Source: Rufibacter sp. DG15C (GTDB lineage Bacteria > Bacteroidota > Bacteroidia > Cytophagales > Hymenobacteraceae). Taken from it: a DNA stretch of 64,000 nt. Under the pieces are notes generated by a model that was given only the letters and a program-made list of their open reading frames with translations, did not search any database and had not been told where the DNA came from. Positions 23,869 through 32,894 of the stretch are shown here, one piece after another; the first letter of the stretch is position 1, and every line of letters starts with the position of its first letter. The stretch spans positions 1,364,001 to 1,428,000 of the forward strand of contig NZ_CP010776.1 of the NCBI RefSeq assembly GCF_001577755.1, given 5' to 3'. The position numbers and the translations under genes were made by a program.

Positions 23869-24693
23869 ATGCAAGAACCAAAAGGCACCTTGATTGCGCT
23901 AGGCGGCGGCGATGATGACGGCCTCATCAGCCTCATACGGGGCGAGCTCTGCAGCCGGGACTCCAACATTGAAGTCATCACCACCGCCACACTAGAGCCG
24001 CTAGAGTCTGGCCAGGCCTACAAAGAGGCCTTTGAAGAGCTGGGCTGCAGCAGCGTGCGCTTTATGCACATTGACGAAGACAACATAGCCGACAAGCCTG
24101 ACTACCTGGACCGCATTCAGCAGGCAGAGGTTATCTTCTTTACCGGCGGCAACCAGTTGCGTTTAAAAGAGTTTCTGGCCAACACCAACCTGCACGCCCT
24201 CATGCTCCAGCGATACCAGTATGACGAGGTCACCATTGCCGGCACCAGCGCCGGGGCCGCCGCCATGTCTGACCGCATGATTTATGAGGGCTACGGCTAT
24301 TACTCTCTATTAAAAGGCGAAGTGAAAACCACCGAGGGTCTGGGCTTTATCCAGAACGTCTTCATTGATACCCATTTTACAGAGCGCGGCCGTTTTGGGC
24401 GCCTGGCGCACGCCGTCACCAAACGCCCCGAGTTTGTGGGCATTGGACTAGGTGAGGAAACCGGCGTCATCATCAAAGGCGGCAACCATGTGGAGGTGTT
24501 TGGCAACGGCGTGGTCACCATCATGGACGGCTCTCATGTGCGCTACACCAACATCACAGAAGTAGCCGAAGGCGAACCCATCGCCATTGAGAACCTCACC
24601 ATGCACCTGCTGGTAGAAGGCCATGAATACTGCCTCAAAGACCGCTTCTTTAGAAAACTCTCCCAACAGAAAAAGAAGTCACTGGTGAAATAA
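23869..24693 (+). CDS. Cyanophycinase-like S51 serine peptidase
   Basis: 274 residues, no signal peptide. It has the S51 fold signature: LIALGGGDDDG, FFTGGNQLRLKEFL and the nucleophile motif AGTSAGAAAMSDRMI with the catalytic Ser, then THFTERGRFGRL and GIGLGEETGVII. Cyanophycinase cleaves multi-L-arginyl-poly-L-aspartate to dipeptides inside the cell. No cyanophycin synthetase or isoaspartyl dipeptidase lies in the window. The start has an AGAAGGAA site 5 nt before ATG. A related peptidase E activity is the main alternative. Confidence 0.88.
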   Translation: MQEPKGTLIALGGGDDDGLISLIRGELCSRDSNIEVITTATLEPLESGQAYKEAFEELGCSSVRFMHIDEDNIADKPDYLDRIQQAEVIFFTGGNQLRLKEFLANTNLHALMLQRYQYDEVTIAGTSAGAAAMSDRMIYEGYGYYSLLKGEVKTTEGLGFIQNVFIDTHFTERGRFGRLAHAVTKRPEFVGIGLGEETGVIIKGGNHVEVFGNGVVTIMDGSHVRYTNITEVAEGEPIAIENLTMHLLVEGHEYCLKDRFFRKLSQQKKKSLVK

Positions 24694-24720
24694 GCACCAG
24701 CCTACATACATCTTATTGAC

Positions 24721-24776
24721 AGCGGCCCTCGTTTTTGGCCTGTTTTCTGGAAAACAGGCCAAAAACGAGGGCCGCT
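24721..24776. repeat. Intergenic palindrome, copy 14, perfect with extended arms
   Basis: The core 24730-24767 is extended by AGCGGCCCT on the left and AGGGCCGCT on the right, so the full 56 nt is palindromic apart from the central CTGG. A CTTT follows. It lies 28 nt after the cyanophycinase-like stop, in a convergent gap. Confidence 0.92.
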
Positions 24777-24806
24777 CTTTATTCTATTTAGTCTTGCGTT
24801 TTAAAG

Positions 24807-25700
24807 CTATTGCCTGAATTCCTTCTGCAGTTCTATGTTAATGGCGACGGCGGCCTTAGTGCCTTCGGCGGCGGCGACTATGACCAGTTGCATGTCTCGG
24901 GCAGAATCACCGGCTACGTAGAGGCCTTTCACATTGGTCTCTTGGTGTTTGTACGTGCGCACCACCCCTTTACTGGTGAAGTCACAGTCCAGTTGGCTGG
25001 CCAGGTCTGAGCGTTGGTCTGATCCGGTCGCAAAGAACAGAGCCTCGCGCTCTTCTATCTGGCCGTTGCCCAAATGAATAGTTTTCATCTGGCCGTCTTC
25101 ACCCTCAATCTTTTCTATGGGAGCGGTGGTGTATTTGATGCCGTTGCGCGTGAGCAGTTCCCGGTCCTCACGGGTGAGCTTGTTGGTGCCGTCTGTGAAC
25201 AGCATCACGTCCAGGCTCCACGTTTTCAAGGACAAGGACAAGCCAATGGCGTTTCTGCCTTTTCCGTAGGCCGCCAGCGGCTTGTTTTTGGACTCAAAGC
25301 CATCACAGTACGGGCAGTGGTGGATGCTGGTGCCAAAGAAAGGCTCGGCGCCCGGTATTTGGGGCCATCTGTCGGTAAGGCCCGTGGCCAACAGTACTTT
25401 CCTGGAGAGGTAGGCTTGGCCGTCCTCGTCTAGGGCTTGAAATAAATCGCCTTTCTTGTGGAGTTTGGTGATGCGCCTCTGCTTAAAGTCAACTTCGTAT
25501 TTGGCCAAGTCTTCGCGGCCCAGTTGCAGGAACTCGCTGGGCGGGGTGCCGTCCCGGGTAATGAAACCGTTCATGGCATGCGAGTACGCATTGCGGTACT
25601 CGCCGGTATCAAACAACGCTACTTTGCGCAAGCACCTGCCCAACAACATGGCAGCGCTTAAACCGGCCGGGCCACCCCCCACTATTAATACGTCATACAT
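24807..25700 (-). CDS. Thioredoxin-reductase-like FAD/NAD(P)H oxidoreductase
   Basis: 297 residues from ATG 25700 (MYDVLIVGG), which has a GAAGGTGA site just upstream; a GTG two codons earlier is less likely. The FAD-binding motif is GGGPAGLSAAML, the redox pair is in HHCPYCDGFE (CxxC), the NADPH loop is AYGKGRNAIG and the C-terminal FAD motif is GLYVAGDSARD. It resembles the small thioredoxin-reductase-like proteins of Bacteroidota that lie outside the canonical TrxB group. Its partner is unknown. Confidence 0.9.
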   Translation of the reverse strand: MYDVLIVGGGPAGLSAAMLLGRCLRKVALFDTGEYRNAYSHAMNGFITRDGTPPSEFLQLGREDLAKYEVDFKQRRITKLHKKGDLFQALDEDGQAYLSRKVLLATGLTDRWPQIPGAEPFFGTSIHHCPYCDGFESKNKPLAAYGKGRNAIGLSLSLKTWSLDVMLFTDGTNKLTREDRELLTRNGIKYTTAPIEKIEGEDGQMKTIHLGNGQIEEREALFFATGSDQRSDLASQLDCDFTSKGVVRTYKHQETNVKGLYVAGDSARDMQLVIVAAAEGTKAAVAINIELQKEFRQ

Positions 25701-25911
25701 AGTCACCTTCTTTTTACCTGAAATGGCTTAACGCAAATAAGCCGAAAGTGATGGGCTTTCTGATGGTATTTTCATAGTGTAACCTGCTTCCTTTAGTCAT
25801 TTCTTACCCTGAAGAGATGTGTCTAAACTCCTGTAAATACCCGTTTGGTTGCTAAAAATTAAAATAATAGTGCGTATGCATACTAACATTAGAATATCAT
25901 TCCAATTTTTC

Positions 25912-25919
25912 TATCTTTG
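25912..25919 (+). promoter_or_regulatory. -7 promoter box of the FadL/SGNH operon
   Basis: TATCTTTG, a full TAnnTTTG match, 49 nt upstream of the FadL-type start. Confidence 0.6.
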
Positions 25920-25967
25920 GTTAACAAACTCACACATTCCACTTAACCAGATTTAACAAACCAACGC

Positions 25968-27212
25968 ATGAAAAGTAAATTTTTAGCCTTTCTGGGCAGC
26001 GCTGTGCTTACCGCAGGCGTTGCCAATGCCGGAGGATACCAAGCAAACCTCCAGGGGCAAAAGCAGATAGGGATGGGGCACGCCGGCACTGGCTTAGCAT
26101 TAGACCAGAGCAGTATCTTCTTTAACCCAGGTGCTTTGGCGCATTTGAGACAGAACGGCATCCAACTAGGCATAAGCGCCTTAAATTCTAAGATAGCGTA
26201 CCGCGAATCTTCTGGTGGCGTGGCCGAGTCTCAGACCGACAACCCACTGGGTACTCCTTTTCAGGTGTACGCCTCTTACGGTGCCGCTGAGAGCCCCTTG
26301 CGTTTTGGTATTGGCGTGTATACTCCGTACGGTAGCACCGTGAACTGGGGAAGCACGTGGCAAGGACGTTTTGGTTTGAATGAGTTAACCCTGCAGGCTA
26401 TTTACATCCAGCCTACCGTGAGCTACAGAATCACTGACAAGTTGGGCGTGGGCGCTGGCTTAATTGTTTCTATAGGCAGCGTAAACCTACAACGTTCTGT
26501 TCCCTTGACAGATGAGAACGGCAACGAAGGCCGCATTGAGCTAGACGGAAAATCTAAAACCGGTATTGGCTTTAACGCAGGCGTGTACTTCCAGCCAACA
26601 GAGAAGCTTTCTTTGGGCTTGACCTACCGCTCTAAAGTTGATGCAAAGGTAGAAGACGGAGACATCATCCTTCAGATTCCAGACGCAGCGCCGGTGAGAG
26701 CTCAGTTTAAAGGAGACAAATTCAATGCTACCCTTCCTTTACCCGCTAACCTTACCTTGGGCTTAGGCTACAAGGCTACAGACAAGTTGACGCTTGCCTT
26801 AGACGTACAGCGTGTGGAGTGGAGTGCCTATGAGTCTTTGCGCTTTGACTTTAATGACGTGATTGGCGGCCAGACTTCTTCTGAGGCTCAGCGTCAGTAT
26901 GAAGATTCTTACATCTACCGTTTAGGTGCCCAGTATGTCTTATCTGACATCATGACCCTGCGTGCGGGCGCCTACTATGACCAGTCTCCGGTAGAAGACG
27001 GTTATTTAACCCCAGAGACGCCAGACTCAGACTCTAGAGGTGTTTCTGTTGGCTTAACGCTTAAGCTTTCTGAGAAAGTAGACCTAGACGCTTCTTTCTT
27101 ATATGTCAACAAAAAAGAGCGCACAGATGACGCCAGCAAGTCTAACGGTGTAGCCGGTACTTTCAAATCGGTGGCCTATATTCCTGGTGTAGGGGTTAAC
27201 TATAAATTCTAA
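25968..27212 (+). CDS. OmpP1/FadL/TodX-type outer-membrane transporter
   Basis: 414 residues with a signal peptide ending in VANAGG. The FadL N-terminal motif (GGYQANLQGQKQIGMGHAGT followed by GLALDQSSIFFNPGALAHL) is clear; the rest is a 14-strand barrel ending in a Phe (VGVNYKF). FadL proteins take up long-chain fatty acids and other hydrophobic molecules across the outer membrane. It is followed after 8 nt by an SGNH/GDSL lipoprotein gene, a pairing often seen in this phylum, which may release acyl chains at the surface. Confidence 0.92.
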   Translation: MKSKFLAFLGSAVLTAGVANAGGYQANLQGQKQIGMGHAGTGLALDQSSIFFNPGALAHLRQNGIQLGISALNSKIAYRESSGGVAESQTDNPLGTPFQVYASYGAAESPLRFGIGVYTPYGSTVNWGSTWQGRFGLNELTLQAIYIQPTVSYRITDKLGVGAGLIVSIGSVNLQRSVPLTDENGNEGRIELDGKSKTGIGFNAGVYFQPTEKLSLGLTYRSKVDAKVEDGDIILQIPDAAPVRAQFKGDKFNATLPLPANLTLGLGYKATDKLTLALDVQRVEWSAYESLRFDFNDVIGGQTSSEAQRQYEDSYIYRLGAQYVLSDIMTLRAGAYYDQSPVEDGYLTPETPDSDSRGVSVGLTLKLSEKVDLDASFLYVNKKERTDDASKSNGVAGTFKSVAYIPGVGVNYKF

Positions 27213-27220
27213 TCGAATTA

Positions 27221-28642
27221 ATGAACATGAAAAATATCTTACATAAACTGGGTGCTGTTGCTTTCCTTTCCAGCTCCCTACTGTTTACTGGTTGTGATCC
27301 TGAGTTTGAAGATGACCGCACCTTTAGTGCCGGCTCTCTTGACTTGACTAAATACGTGGCGGTTGGTAACTCCCTTACGGCCGGCTACCAAGACAACGGT
27401 CTTTCTTTAGAAGGACAGTTGAATTCTTATCCAAACATGCTGGCTAACCAGTTCTCTTTTGTAGGCGGCGGCGGCTTTACCCAGCCATTGTTTTCTTTAG
27501 AGCAAAGAAACGGTACTGGTTATCTTAGACTGACTGGTTTTACCAGCACGGGTAGCCCTATCACCACCACTGTGAACACTGAGTTGGCGGTAAGAGGCCT
27601 TGGCGCAGACGGCAAAACACCTTTGTTGACTAAATTCACTGGTGCCATCAACAACTTTGGCGTACCGGGTATTAGAGTGGCTGACATCAACACGCCAGGC
27701 TACGGCTTGAACAACCCACAAGGCTTCAACCCTTATTTTGAGAGACTTTTACCAGACAATTCTTTCACGACGTATCTGCAGAAGGTTTCTACCAGCGCGC
27801 CTACCTTCTTTAGCTTATGGTTAGGAAACAACGACGTGCTAGGGTATGCCACTGCAGGTGGTTTTGCCGGAAGCATCACGGCTACCAGCACGTTTGAAAC
27901 CAATTACACCGCCATGGTGAATGCCCTTTCTGCCAACAACACAGAAGGCATTGTGGCTACTATCCCTGACGTACGCGCGGTTCCTTTCTTTACAACCGTA
28001 GGTCCAACGTTTAAGGCGTCTTTGCCAGCGGCGGTACCAGCAGTAGTAGTATTAACCAAGAACACGCCTACTCGTAAAGTAGTCCTTAAGTCAGACATCA
28101 AATCTGCAGCCGGCGGAACTGTCTTGTTCACGTTGACATCTGCTCCTTACTTGCCGTTGGTGGGCACGCCTACCGGTAAATACTGGAGAGATCTGGCTAA
28201 GTCTCAAAGCCCAACAAACCCTAACGCAGCCTTGCAGCAATACTTGGCGGCCTTCCAGATTGACACGACCAAGATGTTTGGCTTAAGCGGCGAGAACCCG
28301 TTCCCAAGTGCGTTGGTTTTGGACAACGATGAGCAGGCAGAGATTGCCACGGCCACTACGGCGTTCAACACCTTCATCAAAGCACAAGCTACTTCTAAAA
28401 ACCTGGCGGTGTTTGATGCTTTTGAGTTCTTTAACAGAATCCAGACTGGCTTCGCGTTGAATGGTGTTAACTATTCTCCTGCGTTCATCACGGGTAACCT
28501 GTTCTCATTGGACGGTGTGCACCCTACGCAGCGTGGCTACGCCATCATTGCCAACGAGATGATCAGAGCCATCAACACCAAATACGGTTCTACCATCCCA
28601 ACCATTGACGTAACCCAGTTTAGAGCGGTACAAATCCCGTAA
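27221..28642 (+). CDS. SGNH/GDSL-type hydrolase lipoprotein
   Basis: 473 residues, lipobox LLFTGC near residue 25. SGNH blocks: VAVGNSLTAGYQD (block I Ser), a Gly near FGVPGIRV, LWLGNNDVLGYA (block III Asn) and DGVHPTQRGYAIIANEM (block V Asp and His). A large insert lies between blocks. These enzymes hydrolyse acyl or other esters at the cell surface or in the periplasm. The gene is operonic with the FadL-type transporter, with a shared terminator at 28664. Confidence 0.88.
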   Translation: MNMKNILHKLGAVAFLSSSLLFTGCDPEFEDDRTFSAGSLDLTKYVAVGNSLTAGYQDNGLSLEGQLNSYPNMLANQFSFVGGGGFTQPLFSLEQRNGTGYLRLTGFTSTGSPITTTVNTELAVRGLGADGKTPLLTKFTGAINNFGVPGIRVADINTPGYGLNNPQGFNPYFERLLPDNSFTTYLQKVSTSAPTFFSLWLGNNDVLGYATAGGFAGSITATSTFETNYTAMVNALSANNTEGIVATIPDVRAVPFFTTVGPTFKASLPAAVPAVVVLTKNTPTRKVVLKSDIKSAAGGTVLFTLTSAPYLPLVGTPTGKYWRDLAKSQSPTNPNAALQQYLAAFQIDTTKMFGLSGENPFPSALVLDNDEQAEIATATTAFNTFIKAQATSKNLAVFDAFEFFNRIQTGFALNGVNYSPAFITGNLFSLDGVHPTQRGYAIIANEMIRAINTKYGSTIPTIDVTQFRAVQIP

Positions 28643-28663
28643 GCTGCTTTACCACTTATAGAG

Positions 28664-28692
28664 AAGGCCCGGCACACGCTGGGCCTTTTTTT
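28664..28692 (+). terminator. Terminator after the FadL/SGNH operon
   Basis: Stem AAGGCCC / GGGCCTT with loop GGCACACGCT, followed by TTTTTTT. It lies about 20 nt after the stop. Confidence 0.88.
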
Positions 28693-28722
28693 GTACCTTC
28701 CGGTAAGTAACCACCATTTTTT

Positions 28723-29148
28723 ATGAGCAGAACCTTTCTCCCAGCTCTATTCTTTCTATTGGTTTTCTTTTGTACCACAAGTTGCCAGCAAGACGAAGGT
28801 GCTCCAGATCAGAAGCAACTTCTGGCAAAGACTTGGCTGGTAGCGTCACAGGTTGTGCAACGCAATGACGGTCCCAAAGAAGACGTTTATGCCCAACTAG
28901 AGGACTGCCAAAAAGACGACGAACTCATTTTCTTTGAGAACGGCACCTATGAGCTTAACCCAGGCAAAGACGAATGCCAGATTTCTGTGATGGAGGAAGG
29001 AACCTGGGAGTTGTATGACAAGCAACTGTTCATTGCCGAGCAGGAGTATGAAGTACAGCAACTGTCCAGCACTGTACTGGTGCTAGGGTTTAAAGCAAGC
29101 AAAGGAGATGACAAGATTGTCACCACTACCACCTACAAAGCCAAATAG
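28723..29148 (+). CDS. Lipocalin-like lipoprotein
   Basis: 141 residues with lipobox CTTSC (Cys about 21). The mature part begins with KQLLAKTWLVASQVVQRNDG, a common opening of the lipocalin-like (DUF5004/DUF4488-type) lipoproteins of Bacteroidota, and continues with strands DELIFFENGTYEL, EEGTWELYDKQLFI and TVLVLGF. It probably binds a small hydrophobic ligand in the envelope; this is by family only. It runs convergent with polA. Confidence 0.78.
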   Translation: MSRTFLPALFFLLVFFCTTSCQQDEGAPDQKQLLAKTWLVASQVVQRNDGPKEDVYAQLEDCQKDDELIFFENGTYELNPGKDECQISVMEEGTWELYDKQLFIAEQEYEVQQLSSTVLVLGFKASKGDDKIVTTTTYKAK

Positions 29149-29161
29149 CTCCAAGCCTTAA

Positions 29162-29205
29162 TACAAAAAGAGGAAGCTCCTGAACAGGAGCTTCCTCTTT
29201 TTGTA
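29162..29205. terminator. Bidirectional terminator between the lipocalin-like gene and polA
   Basis: Perfect 21-bp stem: TACAAAAAGAGGAAGCTCCTG at 29162-29182 pairs with its exact complement at 29185-29205, with an AA centre. Both strands then read a run of T (CTTTTTG), so it can serve both genes. Confidence 0.92.
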
Positions 29206-29211
29206 TACTCT

Positions 29212-29249
29212 CATTTTTAGCCTGATTCTCAGAAAACAAGCCAAAAACG
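29212..29249. repeat. Intergenic palindrome, copy 15
   Basis: Left arm CATTTTTAGCCTGATTCTC, right arm GAAAACAAGCCAAAAACG. It abuts the stop codon of polA, beside a separate full terminator, so it is not needed for termination here. Confidence 0.85.
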
Positions 29250-29250
29250 G

Positions 29251-32115
29251 TTAATGGGCCTGTAGCCAATTCTCGCCGGTGCCCATGCCAACTTCCATAG
29301 GCACGCTCAGCGGGAAGGCATTCTTCATAAGCTCCTCCACTTTGGCTTGTACTATTGGTAGTTCTTCTTTGAGCACGTCAAACACTAATTCATCATGCAC
29401 CTGCAAGATCATGCGGCTGGCCAGTTTCTCATCGCGTAGCCACTGGTCAATGTTGATCATAGCAATCTTGATGATGTCGGCCGCCGTGCCCTGGATTGGG
29501 GCGTTGATGGCATTTCGTTCGGCGTAGCCACGTACGTTCTGGTTACGGCTATTGATGTCCCTTAAGTAGCGTCTACGGCCCAGCAAGGTCTCCACAAACT
29601 CCTGCTCACGGGCTTCGTTGATGGCACTGTCCATGTACTGCTTCACCGCCGGAAACTCCTGGAAGTACGCCTCAATAATCTCGGCGGCCTCTCTTCTTGG
29701 AATAGCCAGACGCTCTGCCAGCCCAAACGCCGAAATACCGTAGATAATCCCGAAGTTAATGGTTTTGGCCTTCCGGCGCATGTCACTGTCTACTTGGTCC
29801 ACGGGCACGTGGAACACCTTGGCCGCGGTAGACGAGTGAATATCCAGGCCCTTCTGGAACGCTTCTTTCATGGTGGCGTCATTACTGAAATGCGCCATGA
29901 TGCGTAGCTCAATCTGCGAGTAATCCGCGGACAGCAGGACGTGGTTTTCATCCCTCGGCACAAAGGCTTTGCGTATCTCCCGCCCTTTCTCTGTGCGAAT
30001 GGGGATATTCTGCAGGTTGGGATTGGTGGAGCTCAAACGGCCCGTCGCGGCCACGGCTTGGTTGTAGGACGTGTGCAAACGGTTATCCTCACGGCAAATC
30101 AATTGCGGCAATGCGTCTACGTACGTGCTCTTCAATTTAGTAAGCTGCCGGTGATCCAGAATCAACGCGACAATCTCATGCTCAAAGGCCAGCTTAGATA
30201 GAATCTCCTCGCCGGTAGCATACTGGCCCGTCTTGGTTTTCTTAATCTTGTTCCCTCCCAACTGCAGGCGGTCAAATAACACCTCGCCCAGCTGTTTAGG
30301 TGACCCGATGTTGAACTCCATGCCGGCCAGGTTGAAGATTTTCTGCTCAATCTCCTGGATGCTGGTTTGCAGCACTTGAGAGGATTCTCCCAAGGCTTCG
30401 GCGTCAATGCTCACGCCCTCACGTTCCATGTGACCCAGCACGCGCAACAATGGGTTCTCCACCTCATTGAAGAGCTTCTTAAGGCCTTGTTTCTCCAACA
30501 GCGGGTCAAAGTAGTTCTTAAGTTGAAGCGTGACGTCCGCGTCCTCGCAAGCGTATTCATAGATTTGGAGCGGTGGCAGCTTATCCATGGTGAGCTGGTT
30601 CTTGCCTTTGCCTAACAGCGTCTCAATGGCAATAGGCGTGTAATGCAAGTACGTCTCAGCGAGCAGGTCCATGTTGTGGCGCATGTCGGGCTCCAGGAGG
30701 TAGTGGGCCAGCATGGTGTCATAGAGCGGTCCCTGTACGTCAATGCCGTAGCGTTGTAGCACCACTAGGTCATACTTGATGTTCTGGCCAATCTTGGTGA
30801 TGCTAGGGCTTTCCAGTATTTCCTTGAACTCCTGCACAATCTCTAGGGTAGCCTCATAGTCATCTGCCGGCACCGGAATGTAATAGGCCTCGCCGGGGAT
30901 GTAACAGAACGAGATGCCCACCAAGCGTGCGGTGATGGCGTCTATGCTGGTGGTCTCGGTGTCAAAAGAGACTTCCTTCTGGAGTTTCAGGTATTTTAAA
31001 AGTTGCGCTCGCTGCTCTGGGGTGGTAAGCAGGTGGTACTCATGCAGGGTAGTGTCAATAGTTTTTCTGACGCCTGTGATATAGGTACCTGCGGTGGTTT
31101 CCTCGCCTTCTTCCTGGACAACGGTCTCATTGGCGGGCATGTCAAACAGAGACGTCTGGCCCATGGGCTTGTCTGATTTGAAGCCTTTGCCCACCGTGGG
31201 CTTGTTGGAAATGGGTTTGGGGACGGCGGGCGAGGCGGTACCCAGCACGCGGGTAGCCAGTTGCCTGAACTCCAGTTCGTCAAAGAGTGCCGCCAGTTTC
31301 TCCACATCTGGCCCTTCATAAAACAGGCCTTGCTCGTCAAAGTCAATGGGCACGTCCAGATGGATGGTGGCCAGTTCTTTGGACATGAGGCCCTGCTCCG
31401 CGAACTTCTCCACGTTCTCCTTTTGCTTGCCTTTCAACTCATGCGAGTGGGCAATAAGGTTCTCTACCGAACCGTATTTCTGAATGAGCGTCTTCGCGGT
31501 TTTCTCGCCAATGCCCGGGATGCCCGGGATGTTGTCCACGGCATCCCCTTGCAAACCTAGAATGTCAATGACTTGTTTTACATCGCTTATTTCCCAGCGC
31601 TCCAGCACTTTGGGCTTGTCAATCACTTCTATGGCATTGCCCAAGAACGCGGGCTTGTAGACAAACACATGGTCTGTTACCAATTGGTAGTAGTCCTTGT
31701 CTGGCGTCATCATGAAGACGTCGTACCCGGCCTTCTCGGCTTTGCAGGAAAGCGTGCCTATGATGTCATCGGCCTCAAAACCGTCCAGCATCATGCCTGG
31801 TATGCCAAAGGCCTCCACAATCTTCTTCACATAGGGGATGGCGATGGAAATATCTTCGGGCATAGCCTGGCGGTTGGCCTTATATTCCACGAAGCTGTCA
31901 TGCCTAAACGTCTTGGACGGCGCATCATAGCAGACCCCAATGTGCGTGGGCTTTTCGCGGTTGAGCAGGTCTACTAAGGTGTTGGTGAAGCCCAGCGCGG
32001 CGCCGGTGTTCATGCCCTTGGAGTTGATTCTAGGATTCTTACTGAACGCGAAGTGGGCGCGGTAAATGAGCGCCATGGCGTCTAAAAGGAAAAGGCGTTT
32101 GTCTGGTGTACTCAT
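29251..32115 (-). CDS. polA: DNA polymerase I
   Basis: 954 residues, with all three domains. The N-terminal 5'-nuclease domain carries FLLDAMALIYRAHFAF, DGFEADDIIGTL, GDAVDNIPGIPGIGEKTA. The 3'-5' exonuclease keeps its metal residues (VSFDTETTSIDA, NIKYDLVVL, YACEDADVTL), so proofreading should be active. The polymerase has motif A LLSADYSQIELRI, motif B RRKAKTINFGIIYG and motif C QVHDELVFDV. It fills gaps and removes primers in replication and repair. A -7-like TACCTTCG box lies at 32123-32130, giving a very short or no leader. Confidence 0.97.
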   Translation of the reverse strand: MSTPDKRLFLLDAMALIYRAHFAFSKNPRINSKGMNTGAALGFTNTLVDLLNREKPTHIGVCYDAPSKTFRHDSFVEYKANRQAMPEDISIAIPYVKKIVEAFGIPGMMLDGFEADDIIGTLSCKAEKAGYDVFMMTPDKDYYQLVTDHVFVYKPAFLGNAIEVIDKPKVLERWEISDVKQVIDILGLQGDAVDNIPGIPGIGEKTAKTLIQKYGSVENLIAHSHELKGKQKENVEKFAEQGLMSKELATIHLDVPIDFDEQGLFYEGPDVEKLAALFDELEFRQLATRVLGTASPAVPKPISNKPTVGKGFKSDKPMGQTSLFDMPANETVVQEEGEETTAGTYITGVRKTIDTTLHEYHLLTTPEQRAQLLKYLKLQKEVSFDTETTSIDAITARLVGISFCYIPGEAYYIPVPADDYEATLEIVQEFKEILESPSITKIGQNIKYDLVVLQRYGIDVQGPLYDTMLAHYLLEPDMRHNMDLLAETYLHYTPIAIETLLGKGKNQLTMDKLPPLQIYEYACEDADVTLQLKNYFDPLLEKQGLKKLFNEVENPLLRVLGHMEREGVSIDAEALGESSQVLQTSIQEIEQKIFNLAGMEFNIGSPKQLGEVLFDRLQLGGNKIKKTKTGQYATGEEILSKLAFEHEIVALILDHRQLTKLKSTYVDALPQLICREDNRLHTSYNQAVAATGRLSSTNPNLQNIPIRTEKGREIRKAFVPRDENHVLLSADYSQIELRIMAHFSNDATMKEAFQKGLDIHSSTAAKVFHVPVDQVDSDMRRKAKTINFGIIYGISAFGLAERLAIPRREAAEIIEAYFQEFPAVKQYMDSAINEAREQEFVETLLGRRRYLRDINSRNQNVRGYAERNAINAPIQGTAADIIKIAMINIDQWLRDEKLASRMILQVHDELVFDVLKEELPIVQAKVEELMKNAFPLSVPMEVGMGTGENWLQAH

Positions 32116-32122
32116 AGGCTAG

Positions 32123-32130
32123 CGAAGGTA
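32123..32130 (-). promoter_or_regulatory. Possible -7 box of polA
   Basis: TACCTTCG on the minus strand differs from TAnnTTTG at one base. It ends only 7 nt before the ATG at 32115, which would give a nearly leaderless transcript. Confidence 0.35.
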
Positions 32131-32200
32131 CAAGCAATGCGTCTGCTGTGCAACGGTGTTGTTTATTTAACTGAAGACGCGGCAGAAAGTTAGGGGAAAG

Positions 32201-32238
32201 CGTTTTTGGCTTGTTTTCTAGGAATTAGGAGGAAAATG
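32201..32238. repeat. Intergenic palindrome, copy 16
   Basis: Left arm CGTTTTTGGCTTGTTTTC, right arm GAATTAGGAGGAAAATG; the right half is decayed. Upstream of polA. Confidence 0.7.
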
Positions 32239-32290
32239 GATTTGATTGTCGATTGTGGATTGGCTAGGCTGTAGCTACACTGCCCGCCGT

Positions 32291-32717
32291 TGTGTTATCA
32301 CCAATGACATAGACTGCCTTCAAACAACTTTGTCTATGACGCGCATGATACTACCCTGACTCCCTCTGCCGTGCACTACCATTGGGGCTATGCCTGAGAA
32401 GATCTTTCCTTCCGGTGCTCTTATGCCACCCTGTTTCATTTTGACCGCTAAGCGCTCGCGGCCGCGGGGCCCCGTCTTCCCGCCTCGCGCTGTACCAGCT
32501 TGCCTCTTCTTCGTGGTTTCTTCCTATGTTATTTAAACTTACTTGCTGTGTTGTAACCGCTGGTCAGTCAGAGACGGCAACCTGCTTAGGCGACTCGACG
32601 GAAGGACTGGAATAGGTGCGTTTGGTTAAGGCCTTTGCCAAACGCAGATTCTCCCCTTGAGGATTGCTCAAACGAGAGTTTGAGGCAGCGAGCGTAGCTC
32701 AGTAGAGGGGTGTTTAC
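32291..32717. repeat. Long dispersed intergenic element, copy B
   Basis: Matches 6799..7196 over its whole length with block-wise identity. Blocks: TTTCATTTTGACCGC, the GC-rich CGTCTTCCCGCCTCGCGCTG, CAACCTGCTTAGGCGACTCG, GCCTTTGCCAAACGCAGATT, and AGAGGGGTGT. The hairpin near the right end is fully paired here (CTCAAAC-GAGA-GTTTGAG). The middle segments differ in length and sequence, which excludes a shared coding frame. Confidence 0.75.
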
Positions 32718-32752
32718 GCGAGCAGATGAACCTTGCAAAAGAAAGCAATGTG

Positions 32753-32783
32753 TGGGAGACTAGGCACTGCCTTGTCTCTACAT
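32753..32783. repeat. Small palindrome of a second family, copy 2
   Basis: GGCACTGCCTTGTCTCTAC matches GGCACCGCCTTGTCTCTGC at 20496-20514. The left arm here (TGGGAGACTA) is decayed. Confidence 0.5.
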
Positions 32784-32846
32784 TATCTCAAACATCAGCC
32801 CTCTCATCCTAGCATTCTCCCTCTAGGAGAAGGGACGGTGCTTTTC

Positions 32847-32883
32847 TGTTTTGGGTTGTTTTCCAGAAAACAGGCTAAAAACG
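32847..32883. repeat. Intergenic palindrome, copy 17
   Basis: Left arm TGTTTTGGGTTGTTTTC, right arm GAAAACAGGCTAAAAACG. It lies 11 nt beyond the stop of the permease gene. Confidence 0.85.
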
Positions 32884-32894
32884 GAATTCAGGAA

